A DNA stretch of 64,000 bases from Myceligenerans pegani (GTDB taxonomy: Bacteria; Actinomycetota; Actinomycetes; Actinomycetales; Cellulomonadaceae): NCBI RefSeq assembly GCF_014892515.1, contig NZ_JADBGR010000068.1, forward strand, positions 129,758-193,757. The letters run 5' to 3'. Under the pieces are notes generated by a model, which saw nothing but the letters and a program-made list of their open reading frames with translations, did not search any database and was not told where the DNA came from. Of this stretch, positions 35,276 through 43,746 are shown piece after piece. Position 1 is the first letter of the stretch; every line of letters begins with the position of its first letter. The position numbers and the translations under genes were made by a program.

Positions 35276-37994
35276 GTGCATTCTTTCCTGAATTCCGCAC
35301 CGCACCACGCCCGGGACGCCTCGCTTCCGGCGCGGGTGCTCGTCTCCGCCCCGCCGCGGACGTACGCCGCCTCCGCCGAGGGGACGCCGGTCCCCTTGGT
35401 CCCGCGCGTGTACGTGCCACGTTCCCGGTTCTGGCAGCACCTCGACGACGCGACCGACGGCGCCGTCACCCTCGTGGTCGCCCCTGTCGGCTCCGGCAAG
35501 ACGATGGGCGTCGCCGGCTGGCTGCGGTACGGCCCTCGGCCCCGAGCCCACCGCACGACCTGGATCGCGGCGGGACCTGGCGGCGGGACCTGACTGGTCC
35601 CCGACCCGGCTCGCCCGAATCGTCGACAGCCCTTTCCCGCACGACGGCGAGGCCCCCGCCCGGCCGCTGGTCGTCGTCGACGACGCGCACGCCCTGCCGG
35701 CCGCGACGCTGCACTGGATCGACCACCGCCTCAACGCTGCCCCCGAGTCGCTCCGCCTGCTCCTGCTGAGCCGCTCGGACCTGCCGCTGACCCGGCTCGT
35801 CCCCGAGCTCCTGGGCAACTTCACGTTCCTGCGCGGCGACCTGCTCCGGCTGAGCGAGGCCGAGAGCGACGAACTCATCGCCGCCCACACCCACAGCACC
35901 GACCGGCAGGTGCTCGACGCGGTGGCTCGCCAGGCCGACGGCTGGTGCGCCCCCGCCGTGCTCGCCGCACGAGCGCTCGGGGCCGCGCGGGACCGCGAGA
36001 CCGCGGCTCGCCGCCTGTCGGCCGGCACCGGGTCGGTCGCGACGCGCATCGCCACCGAGGTCTTCGCGACCCTGACCCCGCGCCAGCGCCACCTGCTCCT
36101 GTGCATCGCCGACGACGGCGTCGTCACCCCACCCACGGCCGCCCATCTGTCCCACGACCGGCACGCCGGTGAGATCCTCGCCGAGCTCGAGAGCACCGGC
36201 CTGCTGGCCATCCGGGAGAGTGCCGGCTGCCGCGTCCACCCGCACCTGGCCGAGATCGTCCGGCAACGGCTCGCGGCCGGCGGCGTCGACGCCGCGCGCG
36301 CCCGCGCCACCGTGATCCGCGCCGTCCGCCTCGACCTGGCACGCGGCCACCTGGACAAGGCGTTCTCGCGCCTCGTCCGCGTCGGCGCCCCCGAAGAGGC
36401 CGCCGACGTCCTCGCACGCGACGGCGTGCGCATGACGCTGAACGCGGCCGAGAGCGGCGCCGTGGACGAGTTCGTCCAGGCGCAGCCCGAGATCGTCGAC
36501 GCCCGCCCCGACCTCTGGTTCGCCGTCGCGCTCGGCCGCTGGCTCCAGGACGACGTCGACGGCGCCCGCCACTGGGGCGATCGGTTCCTCGCGGCTCACC
36601 GCCCCGCGACCCGGACGCGGGGCCCCCGCGCCCGCCGCGCCCTCGACGCACGCACCGCCTGCGTCCGCCTCTGGCGCGCCGCGCTCGGCCGGGAGCCGAT
36701 GTACGCCGCCGTCGGCCACGCCAAACGCGTCCTCGAGGCCTCCATGGCACGCCCGGCGGTGGGCGAGGCCAACGCCGACGTCCTGCCCGTGCTGGCCCAC
36801 GAGCTCGGCGCGGCGCAGAACTGGCTCGGCGAGCTCACCGAGGCCGAGACGAGCCTCACCATGGCGGTCGGTCTCTCCCGCAGCCAGAACCTCCCGGCCC
36901 TCGGCGTCAGCTCCCTGAGCCATCTCGCCCTCACGCAGTACATGCAGGGCCGCGAGCGCACCTGCGTCGAGCTCGCCGACCAGGTGCTCACCGCGATCGG
37001 CACGCCCGACGGACCGCACGCCCGCATGGTCGCCGCGCGTGCCCGGCTCGCCAGGATCCTCGCCGTGATCCTGGACGTCCGGTGGGCGGCCGGACCGGTC
37101 GCCTTCCCCGCCGACGACGCCGCGTACCACGGCGCCGACCTCTGCTCACGGTTCTGGGCCCGGATCTGCGCGGCTCGCCACGCCGTCGCCACCGGCGAGG
37201 TGACCGAGGCGCAGCGGATCCTCGCCGCACCGGGCGACGGCCCCGAGACGACCGACGAACAGATGCCCGACCACGTGCGCGTCACCCTGCTCGTCGAGCG
37301 GGCGTTCGTCGCGTCACTCGCCGACGACCGCGAGACCCTCCGCGCCCAACGCACCGCGCTCGCCGCGCTCGGCGCGCTCGGCGAGTCCGCACTGGTCCGG
37401 GGCCTGTGCGCCGACCGGGACGGCGACCGCCGCGGCGCCGCCACCGCGTTCGAGGCCGCAGCGGCCGACGCCGCCTACTCCCAGCCCCCCACTCGCGCCA
37501 TCGCCCTGGTCTGCGAGGCACAACTCCTCGACGCCCTCGGCGAGCCCGATCTCGCGCACGAGCGCCTCGCCGAGGCCGCCTCCGTCACCGAGACCCGGCG
37601 CAACGCCGCACCGTTCCTCGGCTGGACACGCCAGGGCACCCCGATCGAGCTGCTCCTGAAACGCCTCCTGGGCAGCCGCAACACCGCCTGGATCGGCGAG
37701 CTCGCCGCCACCGCCTCCGACCGGCCCGACACCGTCCGGCACTACTCCACCCTGACCGCGACACCGCGGGAACGCGAGCGCGCCGGCGACGTCCTCGGCC
37801 CGCCCGCCCTCAGCCCGCGCGAACGCGAGGTCCTCGACGAGCTGGCGCGCGGCGCCACCTACGCGGACATCGCGGCGACCCTCTTCGTCTCGGAGAACAC
37901 CGTCAAGACGCACGTCTCCAGTCTCTACGGGAAGCTCGCGGCGTCACGCCGCAGCGAGGCACTCGCCGTCGCGCGCAGCCTCCACCTGCTCTGA
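35276..37994 (+). pseudogene. MalT/LuxR-type large ATP-binding regulator, frameshifted
   Basis: About 900 residues if restored. The first frame (35276-35593) holds the start and P-loop [10 protein letters not shown], then hits TGA. The reading continues in another frame with Walker B ([11 protein letters not shown]), arm and TPR-like repeats, and a C-terminal LuxR helix-turn-helix ([15 protein letters not shown], then [18 protein letters not shown]). The break is caused by an exact 13-bp tandem duplication at 35567-35592; removing one unit restores IAAGPDWSP in frame. The large 3' frame is otherwise intact, so the event looks recent. Such regulators respond to a ligand and ATP to activate transcription. 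The target is unknown. Confidence 0.85.
35567..35592 (+). repeat. 13-bp tandem duplication that breaks the regulator gene
   Basis: GCGGCGGGACCTG occurs twice, back to back (35567-35579 and 35580-35592), with no mismatch. Thirteen bases shift the frame by one. Loss of one copy would join the P-loop half to the rest of the protein. Confidence 0.95.
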
Positions 37995-38046
37995 TCCCCG
38001 TGGGTGCCGCCATGGGCCGGCCCCTCCCGATCGCCCGCCGCCCACG

Positions 38047-38718
38047 TCAGACGATCTTCGGGAAGGCGATCAGGAAAGCCACCCCGACCAGGAACAGGAC
38101 GCCCGCGCCGGTCAGGACCGCCCAGGAACGGCGCGACGAGCTGAACCGGGTGACCAGTGCGCCGAAGAACAGCACCAGCGCGAACAGGACGGTGAGCAGC
38201 GTGTAGTTGTCGCCGCGCCGGTTGTCCACCAGGGCCTGGGCGAAGTAGTCATCGGCGCGGGCGTCCGCCGCGGCCGCCTCGGCCTGGCCCGGCGGCACGT
38301 AGCTGTCCAGCGCGAACGGGCTGTTGGCGGCCTCCGGGTTCCGGAGCGGACGCGAAGCGATCCACTCGTCGAACGCCAAGGCGAAGTGGTCGGTGAAGCG
38401 CTCCCGGGCGAACGTCTCCAGAGCCTGGTCGCCGCCCGCCCGCGCCTCGAGCCAGATGCCGAAGACCTGTAGGTCCGCCGCCCGGGCGGCGTCCGCGGCG
38501 GCGGCCTGCCGCGACGCCTCGATCCGCTGCGTCGAGGCCCGGGAGAACGCGATCGACATCTCGCCGCTCCACTTGCTCGCCTCGAAGCCGCTCCACGCGG
38601 TCAGGACGGCGGTGACGGACAGCAGGATGACGGCGATCGTCTCCAGGGACGGGCGATCGCGCGTGCCGTCCGCGCCACCGGCACCGTTCTCGCCGTTCGA
38701 GGCGCCCCTGTCGCTCAC
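38047..38718 (-). CDS. DUF4337-like membrane protein
   Basis: A 223-residue protein. It has one membrane segment after an acidic/Gly N-terminus (LETIAVILLSVTAVLTAWSG), a helical outside or cytoplasmic region with repeated Ala/Arg (IEASRQAAAADAARAADLQ), and two C-terminal helices (YTLLTVLFALVLFFGALV and WAVLTGAGVLFLVGVAFL). The layout resembles DUF4337. Function unknown. It follows the SHOCT gene by 4 bp, so it is the third gene of a DUF6325-SHOCT-DUF4337 operon. Confidence 0.75.
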   Translation of the reverse strand: MSDRGASNGENGAGGADGTRDRPSLETIAVILLSVTAVLTAWSGFEASKWSGEMSIAFSRASTQRIEASRQAAAADAARAADLQVFGIWLEARAGGDQALETFARERFTDHFALAFDEWIASRPLRNPEAANSPFALDSYVPPGQAEAAAADARADDYFAQALVDNRRGDNYTLLTVLFALVLFFGALVTRFSSSRRSWAVLTGAGVLFLVGVAFLIAFPKIV

Positions 38719-38722
38719 GCCG

Positions 38723-39091
38723 TCAGCCCAGCAGCTTGGCCTTGGCCGCGGCGAACTCGGCGTCGTCCAGCACGTCCTGGGAGTGCAGCTCGCCGAGCTG
38801 GGTGAGCTGGGCGAGCAGCGCGTCGTTCGAGGCGGACGCCGACACGGGTTCCGGTGGCGGTGCCACCGCCTCCGGCGCCAGGGCCTGCTGCCGCTCCGCC
38901 TCGTACTGCGCGCCCTGGTACTGCGCTCCCGCGTACCGCTGCTCCGCCCGCTGTTCTGCCTGCCGTTCCGCGCGGCGCAGCTGGCGCCGCTGGATCGCGC
39001 CCGTGGTGGCCTGCGCGGTGCCCGCGATCACCGCGGTGCGCGCGGCCGTGCCGATGAGGCCGGGCCTGCCGAAACGTCGCAAGGGGGACAT
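38723..39091 (-). CDS. SHOCT-domain protein
   Basis: A 122-residue protein. It has a Gly/Ala/Thr-rich, weakly hydrophobic N-terminus (LIGTAARTAVIAGTAQATTG), an Arg/Gln/Tyr-rich middle with GAQYQGAQYEAE repeats, a Pro/Ala linker, and a C-terminal SHOCT domain (LLAQLTQLGELHSQDVLDD, then FAAAKAKLLG). SHOCT domains are short C-terminal helical hairpins thought to mediate oligomerisation. It lies between DUF6325 and DUF4337 genes in one operon. Confidence 0.85.
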   Translation of the reverse strand: MSPLRRFGRPGLIGTAARTAVIAGTAQATTGAIQRRQLRRAERQAEQRAEQRYAGAQYQGAQYEAERQQALAPEAVAPPPEPVSASASNDALLAQLTQLGELHSQDVLDDAEFAAAKAKLLG

Positions 39092-39126
39092 GTCAGTGCT
39101 CCGATCGGTGGTGGTGAGTGGGACGC

Positions 39127-39570
39127 TCAGCCCTGGGTGCCCGCGGAGGTCTCGTCCGCCTGAGCGACGATCTCGTTGACGATCACGGCGGGGACCCGCT
39201 CGTGCAGGATCACGTCGGCGTCCGCCGTGACCGCCGCCGACACGAGCTGCCGGGACCAGGTGTGCTCGATCGCCAGGACGAGAACGGACGTTCCCGGGTC
39301 GACCGCCGCCGCGATCTCCTGGAGGTCCTCCTCGCCGGTGAGGCCCGGCGCCGCGAGCTCCACGCCCACGACCTCGGCCTCGTCCCCGACGTCCTCGGCC
39401 TCCAGGACGACGAGCTCGCCGTCGTCTCCCCGGCGGACGACGGCGAGGTCCAGCAGGGTGACGGCGCCGCTCCCGGTCACGTCGCGCACGGCGCGGGTGA
39501 CCGGCGGCGGGATGAGGGGGGTGTCGAAGGCCAGAGCGACGAGTTCGACGGGGCCGAACGACGGGTCCAT
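39127..39570 (-). CDS. DUF6325-family protein
   Basis: A 147-residue soluble protein that begins MDPSFGPVELVALAF and has two related alpha/beta halves, the second with PGTSVLVLAIEHTWSRQLV. This fits DUF6325, a relative of DUF1269 without the membrane hairpin. ATG at 39570 has GTGGAGG upstream; the frame opens earlier, but without a binding site. It leads an operon with the SHOCT and DUF4337 genes. Function unknown. Confidence 0.75.
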   Translation of the reverse strand: MDPSFGPVELVALAFDTPLIPPPVTRAVRDVTGSGAVTLLDLAVVRRGDDGELVVLEAEDVGDEAEVVGVELAAPGLTGEEDLQEIAAAVDPGTSVLVLAIEHTWSRQLVSAAVTADADVILHERVPAVIVNEIVAQADETSAGTQG

Positions 39571-39625
39571 GAGAACCTCCACGAGGAGCTGAGCAGACGG
39601 TGCGACCGGACGGGCGACGGGCGCC

Positions 39626-39642
39626 TCACCCGTTCCGCGCGG
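39626..39642. promoter_or_regulatory. Operator candidate, copy B (half-site)
   Basis: TCACCC-GTTCC-GCGCGG: left arm and spacer identical to copy A, right arm degenerate. It lies 56 bp upstream of the DUF6325 start and overlaps the stop codon of the DUF6069 gene. Confidence 0.35.
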
Positions 39643-40099
39643 CACGGGCGACCGCGGTGCGCGCGACCCCGGAGACCAGGCCCAGGATCGCGAAGCCGAT
39701 GATCACGTTGATGAGCGCGCTCGCGAGCTGGCTGGCGATGTCGGCGTCGGTGGCGAACGGCGTCACGCCGACGACGACGGTGGCGAGGCCGACGATCCAG
39801 CCGAAGAACGACAGGGCGCGCGGCGTGCTGAGCAGCAGCAGGTGCACGATCGCCACCGCGACCAGCGCGGCGACGGCGGCGGCGACCATGAGCCAGGTGG
39901 TGGAGACGTTGCCCCAGACACCGTCGCCCTCGGGCGCGAGGATGGGGATGCCGAACACGCCGCGGAACACGACCACGCCCACGAGGGCGATGAGCGCCGC
40001 GACCAAGGCCGTCGCGACGCCCCCGGCCCACAGGGTCCCGGCGTCCACACGGCGCGGTCCTTGGAGCGAGTCCTGCGGGTACTGTCCCTCGGCTGCCAT
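39626..40099 (-). CDS. DUF6069-family four-helix membrane protein
   Basis: A 157-residue protein with four membrane helices: GVATALVAALIALVGVVVF, WLMVAAAVAALVAVAIVHLL, SFFGWIVGLATVVVGVTPF and IASQLASALINVIIGFAIL. This matches the DUF6069 layout. Function unknown. ATG at 40099 follows GGAGGCG; longer in-frame starts lack this. It is a single-gene unit with operator copy C 98 bp upstream and a 28-bp tandem repeat in between. Confidence 0.8.
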   Translation of the reverse strand: MAAEGQYPQDSLQGPRRVDAGTLWAGGVATALVAALIALVGVVVFRGVFGIPILAPEGDGVWGNVSTTWLMVAAAVAALVAVAIVHLLLLSTPRALSFFGWIVGLATVVVGVTPFATDADIASQLASALINVIIGFAILGLVSGVARTAVARAARNG

Positions 40100-40119
40100 G
40101 GGTTCGCCTCCGGTCTCCC

Positions 40120-40175
40120 GTCGCTCTCGGCTCTCTCGCAAGCGTGCGTCGCTCCCGGTCGTCTCGCAAGCGTGC
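40120..40175. repeat. 28-bp tandem repeat upstream of the DUF6069 gene
   Basis: Two adjacent 28-bp units (40120-40147, 40148-40175) agree at 24 positions; both end in TCTCGCAAGCGTGC. They sit between operator copy C and the DUF6069 start, probably within the promoter or 5' leader. Confidence 0.85.
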
Positions 40176-40196
40176 CCGTCCGCCGGGGCGGAGGGC

Positions 40197-40213
40197 TCAC
40201 CCGTTGCGGGTGA
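40197..40213. promoter_or_regulatory. Palindromic operator candidate, copy C
   Basis: TCACCC-GTTGC-GGGTGA, perfect arms. It lies 98 bp upstream of the DUF6069 start. Confidence 0.6.
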
Positions 40214-40260
40214 AGGCCACGCCGTCCAGGGTTCGCCGGCACCGGGCGCGTGGCGGGCTC

Positions 40261-41640
40261 TCACGCGACCGGCTCACGCCCGGGGTCCCGGGCGGCCGGC
40301 ACGGGCCGGGCCAGGAGTTCGATCAGGGTGATGACCAGACCCGCGCCGATCGCGACGCCGACGACGAGGCCGGGCGTCGGGTTCGGCGCGAGCAGGACGA
40401 CAAGGGCTGCGAGTGCGATGACCGCCGTGCGGACGACGCCGCGGTGCTCGCCGAGCCAGACGCCTGCCGGGCCGGTGGTCACGCCCTGCCCCTCTGCCCA
40501 GTCGCGGGTTCTGCCCATGCCCTTGCCGATCGCGGCCCGCAAACTCCGCGCCGATGCGCTGGACCCGCCGAGATAGGCGGCCAGCGCGACCACCAGCCCC
40601 AGCACCCCGACGGTGCGCAGCGTGCCGCGCAGGAACGTGACGAGCTGGTCGAACACCGCCTCGGCGGCGTCCAGCCGCGCCACCTGCCCGCTGAGCGCGT
40701 CGAGGTACAGGCCGCGGGTGATCGCGAGGGCGACGGCGAGCACCAGCATCGCCGCGACGAGCGCGAGCCCGGCGGCGACGAGGGCGCGCAGGCGGTGGGT
40801 AGCGGCGAGCACGCCCGCGGCCAGCAGGCCCAGTGCGATCCAGGGCAGCCAGGTCCCCAGCGCGACGACCTGGGCGTAGCGGTTCCGGATCTCGACGAGC
40901 TGCGTGCTCTCCACGATCGTGAAGGACGCGTCGATCGTGGGCAGGCGGGTCGCGAGCCCGAACCCGCGCTCGCCGAGCCGCTGCTTGAGGAGGTCGGTCA
41001 TGGGGGCGAGCTGGATCGTGAGCTGGCCCTCCTCGCCGACCTGGACGATGTCGCCCCCTTCCCCTCGCATGACAGCGACGAACTGCTCGTGCGCGACCCG
41101 GTTGGCCTGGTCCCACGCGGACTCGAACTGGTCGCTCCGCACGACGCCGTCGGCCGTCCTGCGGACGAACGACTCGATCCCGCTGGTCAGGGGTGCCTCC
41201 AGCGCGGCGACGCCGTTCGTGACCCGCGGCGGGACGTCCCGGCCGGCGAGCCCGGCCGCGACGCCGTCGACCACCGCGCCGACGTCGATCCGCGACATCA
41301 CGGCCTCGGTCAGCCGGCCCGACACGGCCGACTGCACCGTGGGGTCGTCCGCGAGCGGGGCGACCGTGGCGACGTAGCGGTCGGTGTCGGTCAGGGTGCG
41401 CTCCGCCCACGCCGCCACGACGCCGGCCGGCGCGAGCAGGGCGCCCAGAGTGATGAGGACGACGGCGGCCGCGGCGCGCCCGCGGTGCCGTGCCGGCCGG
41501 GCCGAGGTGTCGTCGAACGTGGCCTGCACCTCGTCGAGGCGCCGCCGGAGCCGGGCGTTCTCCCGTTCCAGCTCGGCGAGACGCGCGATGGCGTCGGAGG
41601 GCGCGGCGCCCTTCCCTGCCCCGGCGGACTCGTCGCTCAT
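40261..41640 (-). CDS. Large membrane protein of unknown function
   Basis: A 459-residue membrane protein. It has an N-terminal coiled coil (LAELERENARLRRRLDEVQ), a membrane helix (~55-78), a long extracytoplasmic region (~80-265), and six or so helices in the C-terminal half (e.g. LVAAGLALVAAMLVLAVALA). The outside region contains DTDRYVATVAPLADDPTVQ, seen in several actinobacterial membrane proteins of unknown role. There is no ribosome-binding site before ATG at 41640; the start overlaps the stop of a 23-codon ORF (ATGA), so translation is probably coupled to it. Confidence 0.8.
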   Translation of the reverse strand: MSDESAGAGKGAAPSDAIARLAELERENARLRRRLDEVQATFDDTSARPARHRGRAAAAVVLITLGALLAPAGVVAAWAERTLTDTDRYVATVAPLADDPTVQSAVSGRLTEAVMSRIDVGAVVDGVAAGLAGRDVPPRVTNGVAALEAPLTSGIESFVRRTADGVVRSDQFESAWDQANRVAHEQFVAVMRGEGGDIVQVGEEGQLTIQLAPMTDLLKQRLGERGFGLATRLPTIDASFTIVESTQLVEIRNRYAQVVALGTWLPWIALGLLAAGVLAATHRLRALVAAGLALVAAMLVLAVALAITRGLYLDALSGQVARLDAAEAVFDQLVTFLRGTLRTVGVLGLVVALAAYLGGSSASARSLRAAIGKGMGRTRDWAEGQGVTTGPAGVWLGEHRGVVRTAVIALAALVVLLAPNPTPGLVVGVAIGAGLVITLIELLARPVPAARDPGREPVA

Positions 41641-41708
41641 GGCGTGACGACCGCGACGCGCTCGGCCCACGCCGTCAGCCCGCCGATCTGCTTGCTCGAG
41701 TCGGACAT
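41637..41708 (-). CDS. 23-residue leader ORF coupled to the membrane protein gene
   Basis: The ORF starts at 41708 as MSDSSKQIGGLTAWAERV and ends five residues later in VAVVTP-stop. GCGAGG lies upstream of its ATG. Its stop overlaps the next gene's ATG (ATGA), and that gene lacks its own binding site, so ribosomes reaching the leader's stop probably reinitiate. It may simply be a coupling device; a regulatory role is possible. Confidence 0.55.
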   Translation of the reverse strand: MSDSSKQIGGLTAWAERVAVVTP

Positions 41709-41770
41709 CGGACTACCTCGCTTCCGAAGCGCTGACGGAACGAGCCAACCCGCCGGCGCGAGTGGTCGCC

Positions 41771-41787
41771 TCACCCTCTTCGGGTGA
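41771..41787. promoter_or_regulatory. Palindromic operator candidate, copy D
   Basis: TCACCC-TCTTC-GGGTGA, perfect arms. It lies 63 bp upstream of the leader ORF and its membrane protein gene. Confidence 0.6.
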
Positions 41788-41810
41788 CCGTGGCCCGCGA
41801 CCCGTGTCCG

Positions 41811-42533
41811 CTAGATCGCGGACATCGACAGGGAGACGGCGAAGCCGACCGCCACCAGGGACCCCGTGGCCACGCCCTCGACCCGGTACGACTCGGGCAG
41901 CAGCGTGTTCGAGACCATCGCGAGCAGCGCCCCGGCGGCGAACCCCTGCGCGAGCGCCCCCGTGCGGCCGCTCGCCGGGTCGAGCAGGGCGTAGCCGAGC
42001 GCGGCGCTCAGGGCCGCGACGAGCACGACGACCGACCACATCCCGAGCACCCGCGATCGGGTCCAGCCGGCGGCACGGAGCCCGCTCGAGGAGGACAGCC
42101 CCTCGGGGAAGTTGCTGAGGATGATTCCCGCGAGCAGCGCGACACTGACGTCGCCCTGGAGCACCGTGAGGCCCAGGACGAACGACTCGGGGATCCCGTC
42201 GAGCACCGAACCGAAGACGATCGCGAGCGGGGCCCCGTCGGCCTGGGCCCCGCCCGCGTCCTTGCGCCCGCCGCCGCCCCTGCGGCTCAGCCACCAGTCG
42301 CCGGCCGTGAACGTCGCCGCTCCCAGCAGGGTGAGGAGCCCCACCTGGCCGACGGATGCGGTCTCGACCGCCTCGTCGATCAGCTCGAACGCGACCGACC
42401 CGATGAGCAGCCCGGCGCCGAGCGCCATGACGACCGCGATGAACCGGCGGCTCGGCGACCCTGCGTAGGCGACGAGCGCGCCGACCGCCAGCGCGGCGGC
42501 GCCCAGCGCGCCCCAGGCGAACGCCTCGAGCAT
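41811..42533 (-). CDS. ZIP-family metal transporter
   Basis: A 240-residue, eight-helix ZIP-like transporter. Helix IV/V signatures are present: SVLDGIPESFVLGL and ILSNFPEGLSSSSG, the paired acidic/Pro motifs that bind metal in ZIP proteins. The usual His residues are replaced by Asp/Asn (DGIPES, NFPEG), as in many bacterial homologues. The variable loop after helix III is Gly/Arg/Lys-rich instead of His-rich. It lies 13 bp after the PLDc_N/SHOCT gene and is probably cotranscribed with it. Confidence 0.85.
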   Translation of the reverse strand: MLEAFAWGALGAAALAVGALVAYAGSPSRRFIAVVMALGAGLLIGSVAFELIDEAVETASVGQVGLLTLLGAATFTAGDWWLSRRGGGGRKDAGGAQADGAPLAIVFGSVLDGIPESFVLGLTVLQGDVSVALLAGIILSNFPEGLSSSSGLRAAGWTRSRVLGMWSVVVLVAALSAALGYALLDPASGRTGALAQGFAAGALLAMVSNTLLPESYRVEGVATGSLVAVGFAVSLSMSAI

Positions 42534-42546
42534 CGGACCCGGCCGG

Positions 42547-42921
42547 TCAGGCCATCGCCTTCGTCTTGAGCCGCTCGAACTCGTCCGGCGTGATGGTGCC
42601 GGCGTCCAGGAGCGACTTGGCGCTCGCGATCTGGTCGGCCGGTGAGGCAGAGGCGACGTCGCGGATGTAGCTCTCGGTCTCGCGGCGCGCCTCGGCCACC
42701 GTCTCCACCTGCCGCTCCCCCATTCCCCGGCCGCGGGCGATCAGGTAGACGAGCGCGGTGAGGACCGGCAGGAAGATGAGGAAGAGGATCCACAGCGCCT
42801 TCCACCATCCCGAGAGTTCCTTGTCACGGAACAGGTCCGCGACGATCTGGAACAGCACCAGAAGGTATGCCACGAAGAAGAACGTCCAGATCATCAACCA
42901 GAAGAAGTCCCAGAAGTCCAT
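42547..42921 (-). CDS. PLDc_N and SHOCT domain membrane protein
   Basis: A 124-residue protein with two membrane helices (WDFFWLMIWTFFFVAYLLVL and WWKALWILFLIFLPVLTALV) in the PLDc_N arrangement, then a linker and a C-terminal SHOCT domain (DQIASAKSLLDAGTITPDE, then FERLKTKAMA). MDFWDFFW at 42921 is the usual start of this family; an in-frame ATG at 42942 would add seven residues. It heads a two-gene unit with the ZIP transporter. Role unknown; such proteins are frequent in envelope-stress clusters. Confidence 0.82.
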   Translation of the reverse strand: MDFWDFFWLMIWTFFFVAYLLVLFQIVADLFRDKELSGWWKALWILFLIFLPVLTALVYLIARGRGMGERQVETVAEARRETESYIRDVASASPADQIASAKSLLDAGTITPDEFERLKTKAMA

Positions 42922-43032
42922 GATCAGCCCTACTCTCTTCATCGGTACGGACCGGGACCTCGGGCCCCGCCCCGTCCGCCCGCCATGCAGGCGGCCGCCC
43001 GCCATGCTGACCACCGCGAACGGGGCGAGGGT

Positions 43033-43049
43033 TCCCCCGGAACGGGTGA
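43033..43049. promoter_or_regulatory. Palindromic operator candidate, copy E
   Basis: TCCCCC-GGAAC-GGGTGA on the plus strand; on the minus strand it reads TCACCC-GTTCC-GGGGGA, with the same spacer as copies A and B. It lies 112 bp upstream of the PLDc_N/SHOCT start. Confidence 0.5.
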
Positions 43050-43081
43050 GCCACCCGGGCGGCTCGCCCCGGGCGGGACAG

Positions 43082-43708
43082 TCAGAGGGCCGCCGCCGCG
43101 TCGCGGGCCTCGGCGTGGGCCTGGTCGCGGGCGCCGTCGGCGTCGGCCGTGGCGAGGTTGGGCTGGAAGCGGATGCTCGTGATGCCGTCGATGCCCGCCC
43201 AGCGCAGCCAGTCCTCGAAGAACGGCTGCTGGAAGTCGCTGCCGAACTCCGGGCCGCGTCCCGGTCCCCAGACCGCGCCGGTGTAGATGACGGCGGCCTT
43301 CTTGCCCCTGAGCAGGCCCTCGTAGCCGGTCACCGGATCGAAGCCGAACACCATGCCGGGCTGGGAGACGACGTCGATGAACTGCTTGAGGACGTAGGGC
43401 ACGCCCGCGTTCCACATGGGCACGCTGAACAGGTACCGGTCGGCCGCGTCGAAGCGGGTGAAGGTCGCGCCGGCGGCCGCCCAGGCGGCGACACCCTCGC
43501 CGCTCGGCTCGGCACCGGCGAACACGTCCATCTTCGCCTTCGCCGCCGCGGGGCCGAACTCTGGCAGGGTGCCGTCCCACAGGTCGAAGTGCTCGATCTC
43601 GGCGTCGGGGTGCTTCTGCCCGTAGGCGTCCAGGAAGGTGGCGGCGATCTTCAGCGACTCCGACGCCTCGCCGCGAGGAGAGGCGCTGATGTGCAACAGT
43701 CGGGTCAT
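43082..43708 (-). CDS. azoR: FMN-dependent NADH-azoreductase
   Basis: A 208-residue flavodoxin-fold quinone/azo reductase. The phosphate-binding loop is SASPRGEASES near residue 9, FSVPMWNAGVPYVLKQFIDV binds FMN, and IYTGAVWGPGRG is the second FMN loop. It reduces quinones or azo compounds with NADH and protects against thiol or quinone stress. The start has GGAG upstream. It is divergent from a TetR-family gene, with paired CGGAA-N4-TTCCG operators between them, a common arrangement for inducible detoxification. Confidence 0.92.
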   Translation of the reverse strand: MTRLLHISASPRGEASESLKIAATFLDAYGQKHPDAEIEHFDLWDGTLPEFGPAAAKAKMDVFAGAEPSGEGVAAWAAAGATFTRFDAADRYLFSVPMWNAGVPYVLKQFIDVVSQPGMVFGFDPVTGYEGLLRGKKAAVIYTGAVWGPGRGPEFGSDFQQPFFEDWLRWAGIDGITSIRFQPNLATADADGARDQAHAEARDAAAAL

Positions 43709-43746
43709 GGTCGGCTCCGGTGTGTCAGGTGGACGGGAACGCGTAA

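Noticed and set aside
35230..35300. Three GAATTC sites clustered around the LuxR-type start, as a possible cloning scar
   Set aside because: The flanking sequence is continuous with the gene and its ribosome-binding site; three sites in a less GC-rich stretch can occur by chance.
42976..43007. 13-bp direct repeat CCGCCCGCCATGC
   Set aside because: GC-rich words of this length recur easily here; no link to a promoter or gene feature was seen.
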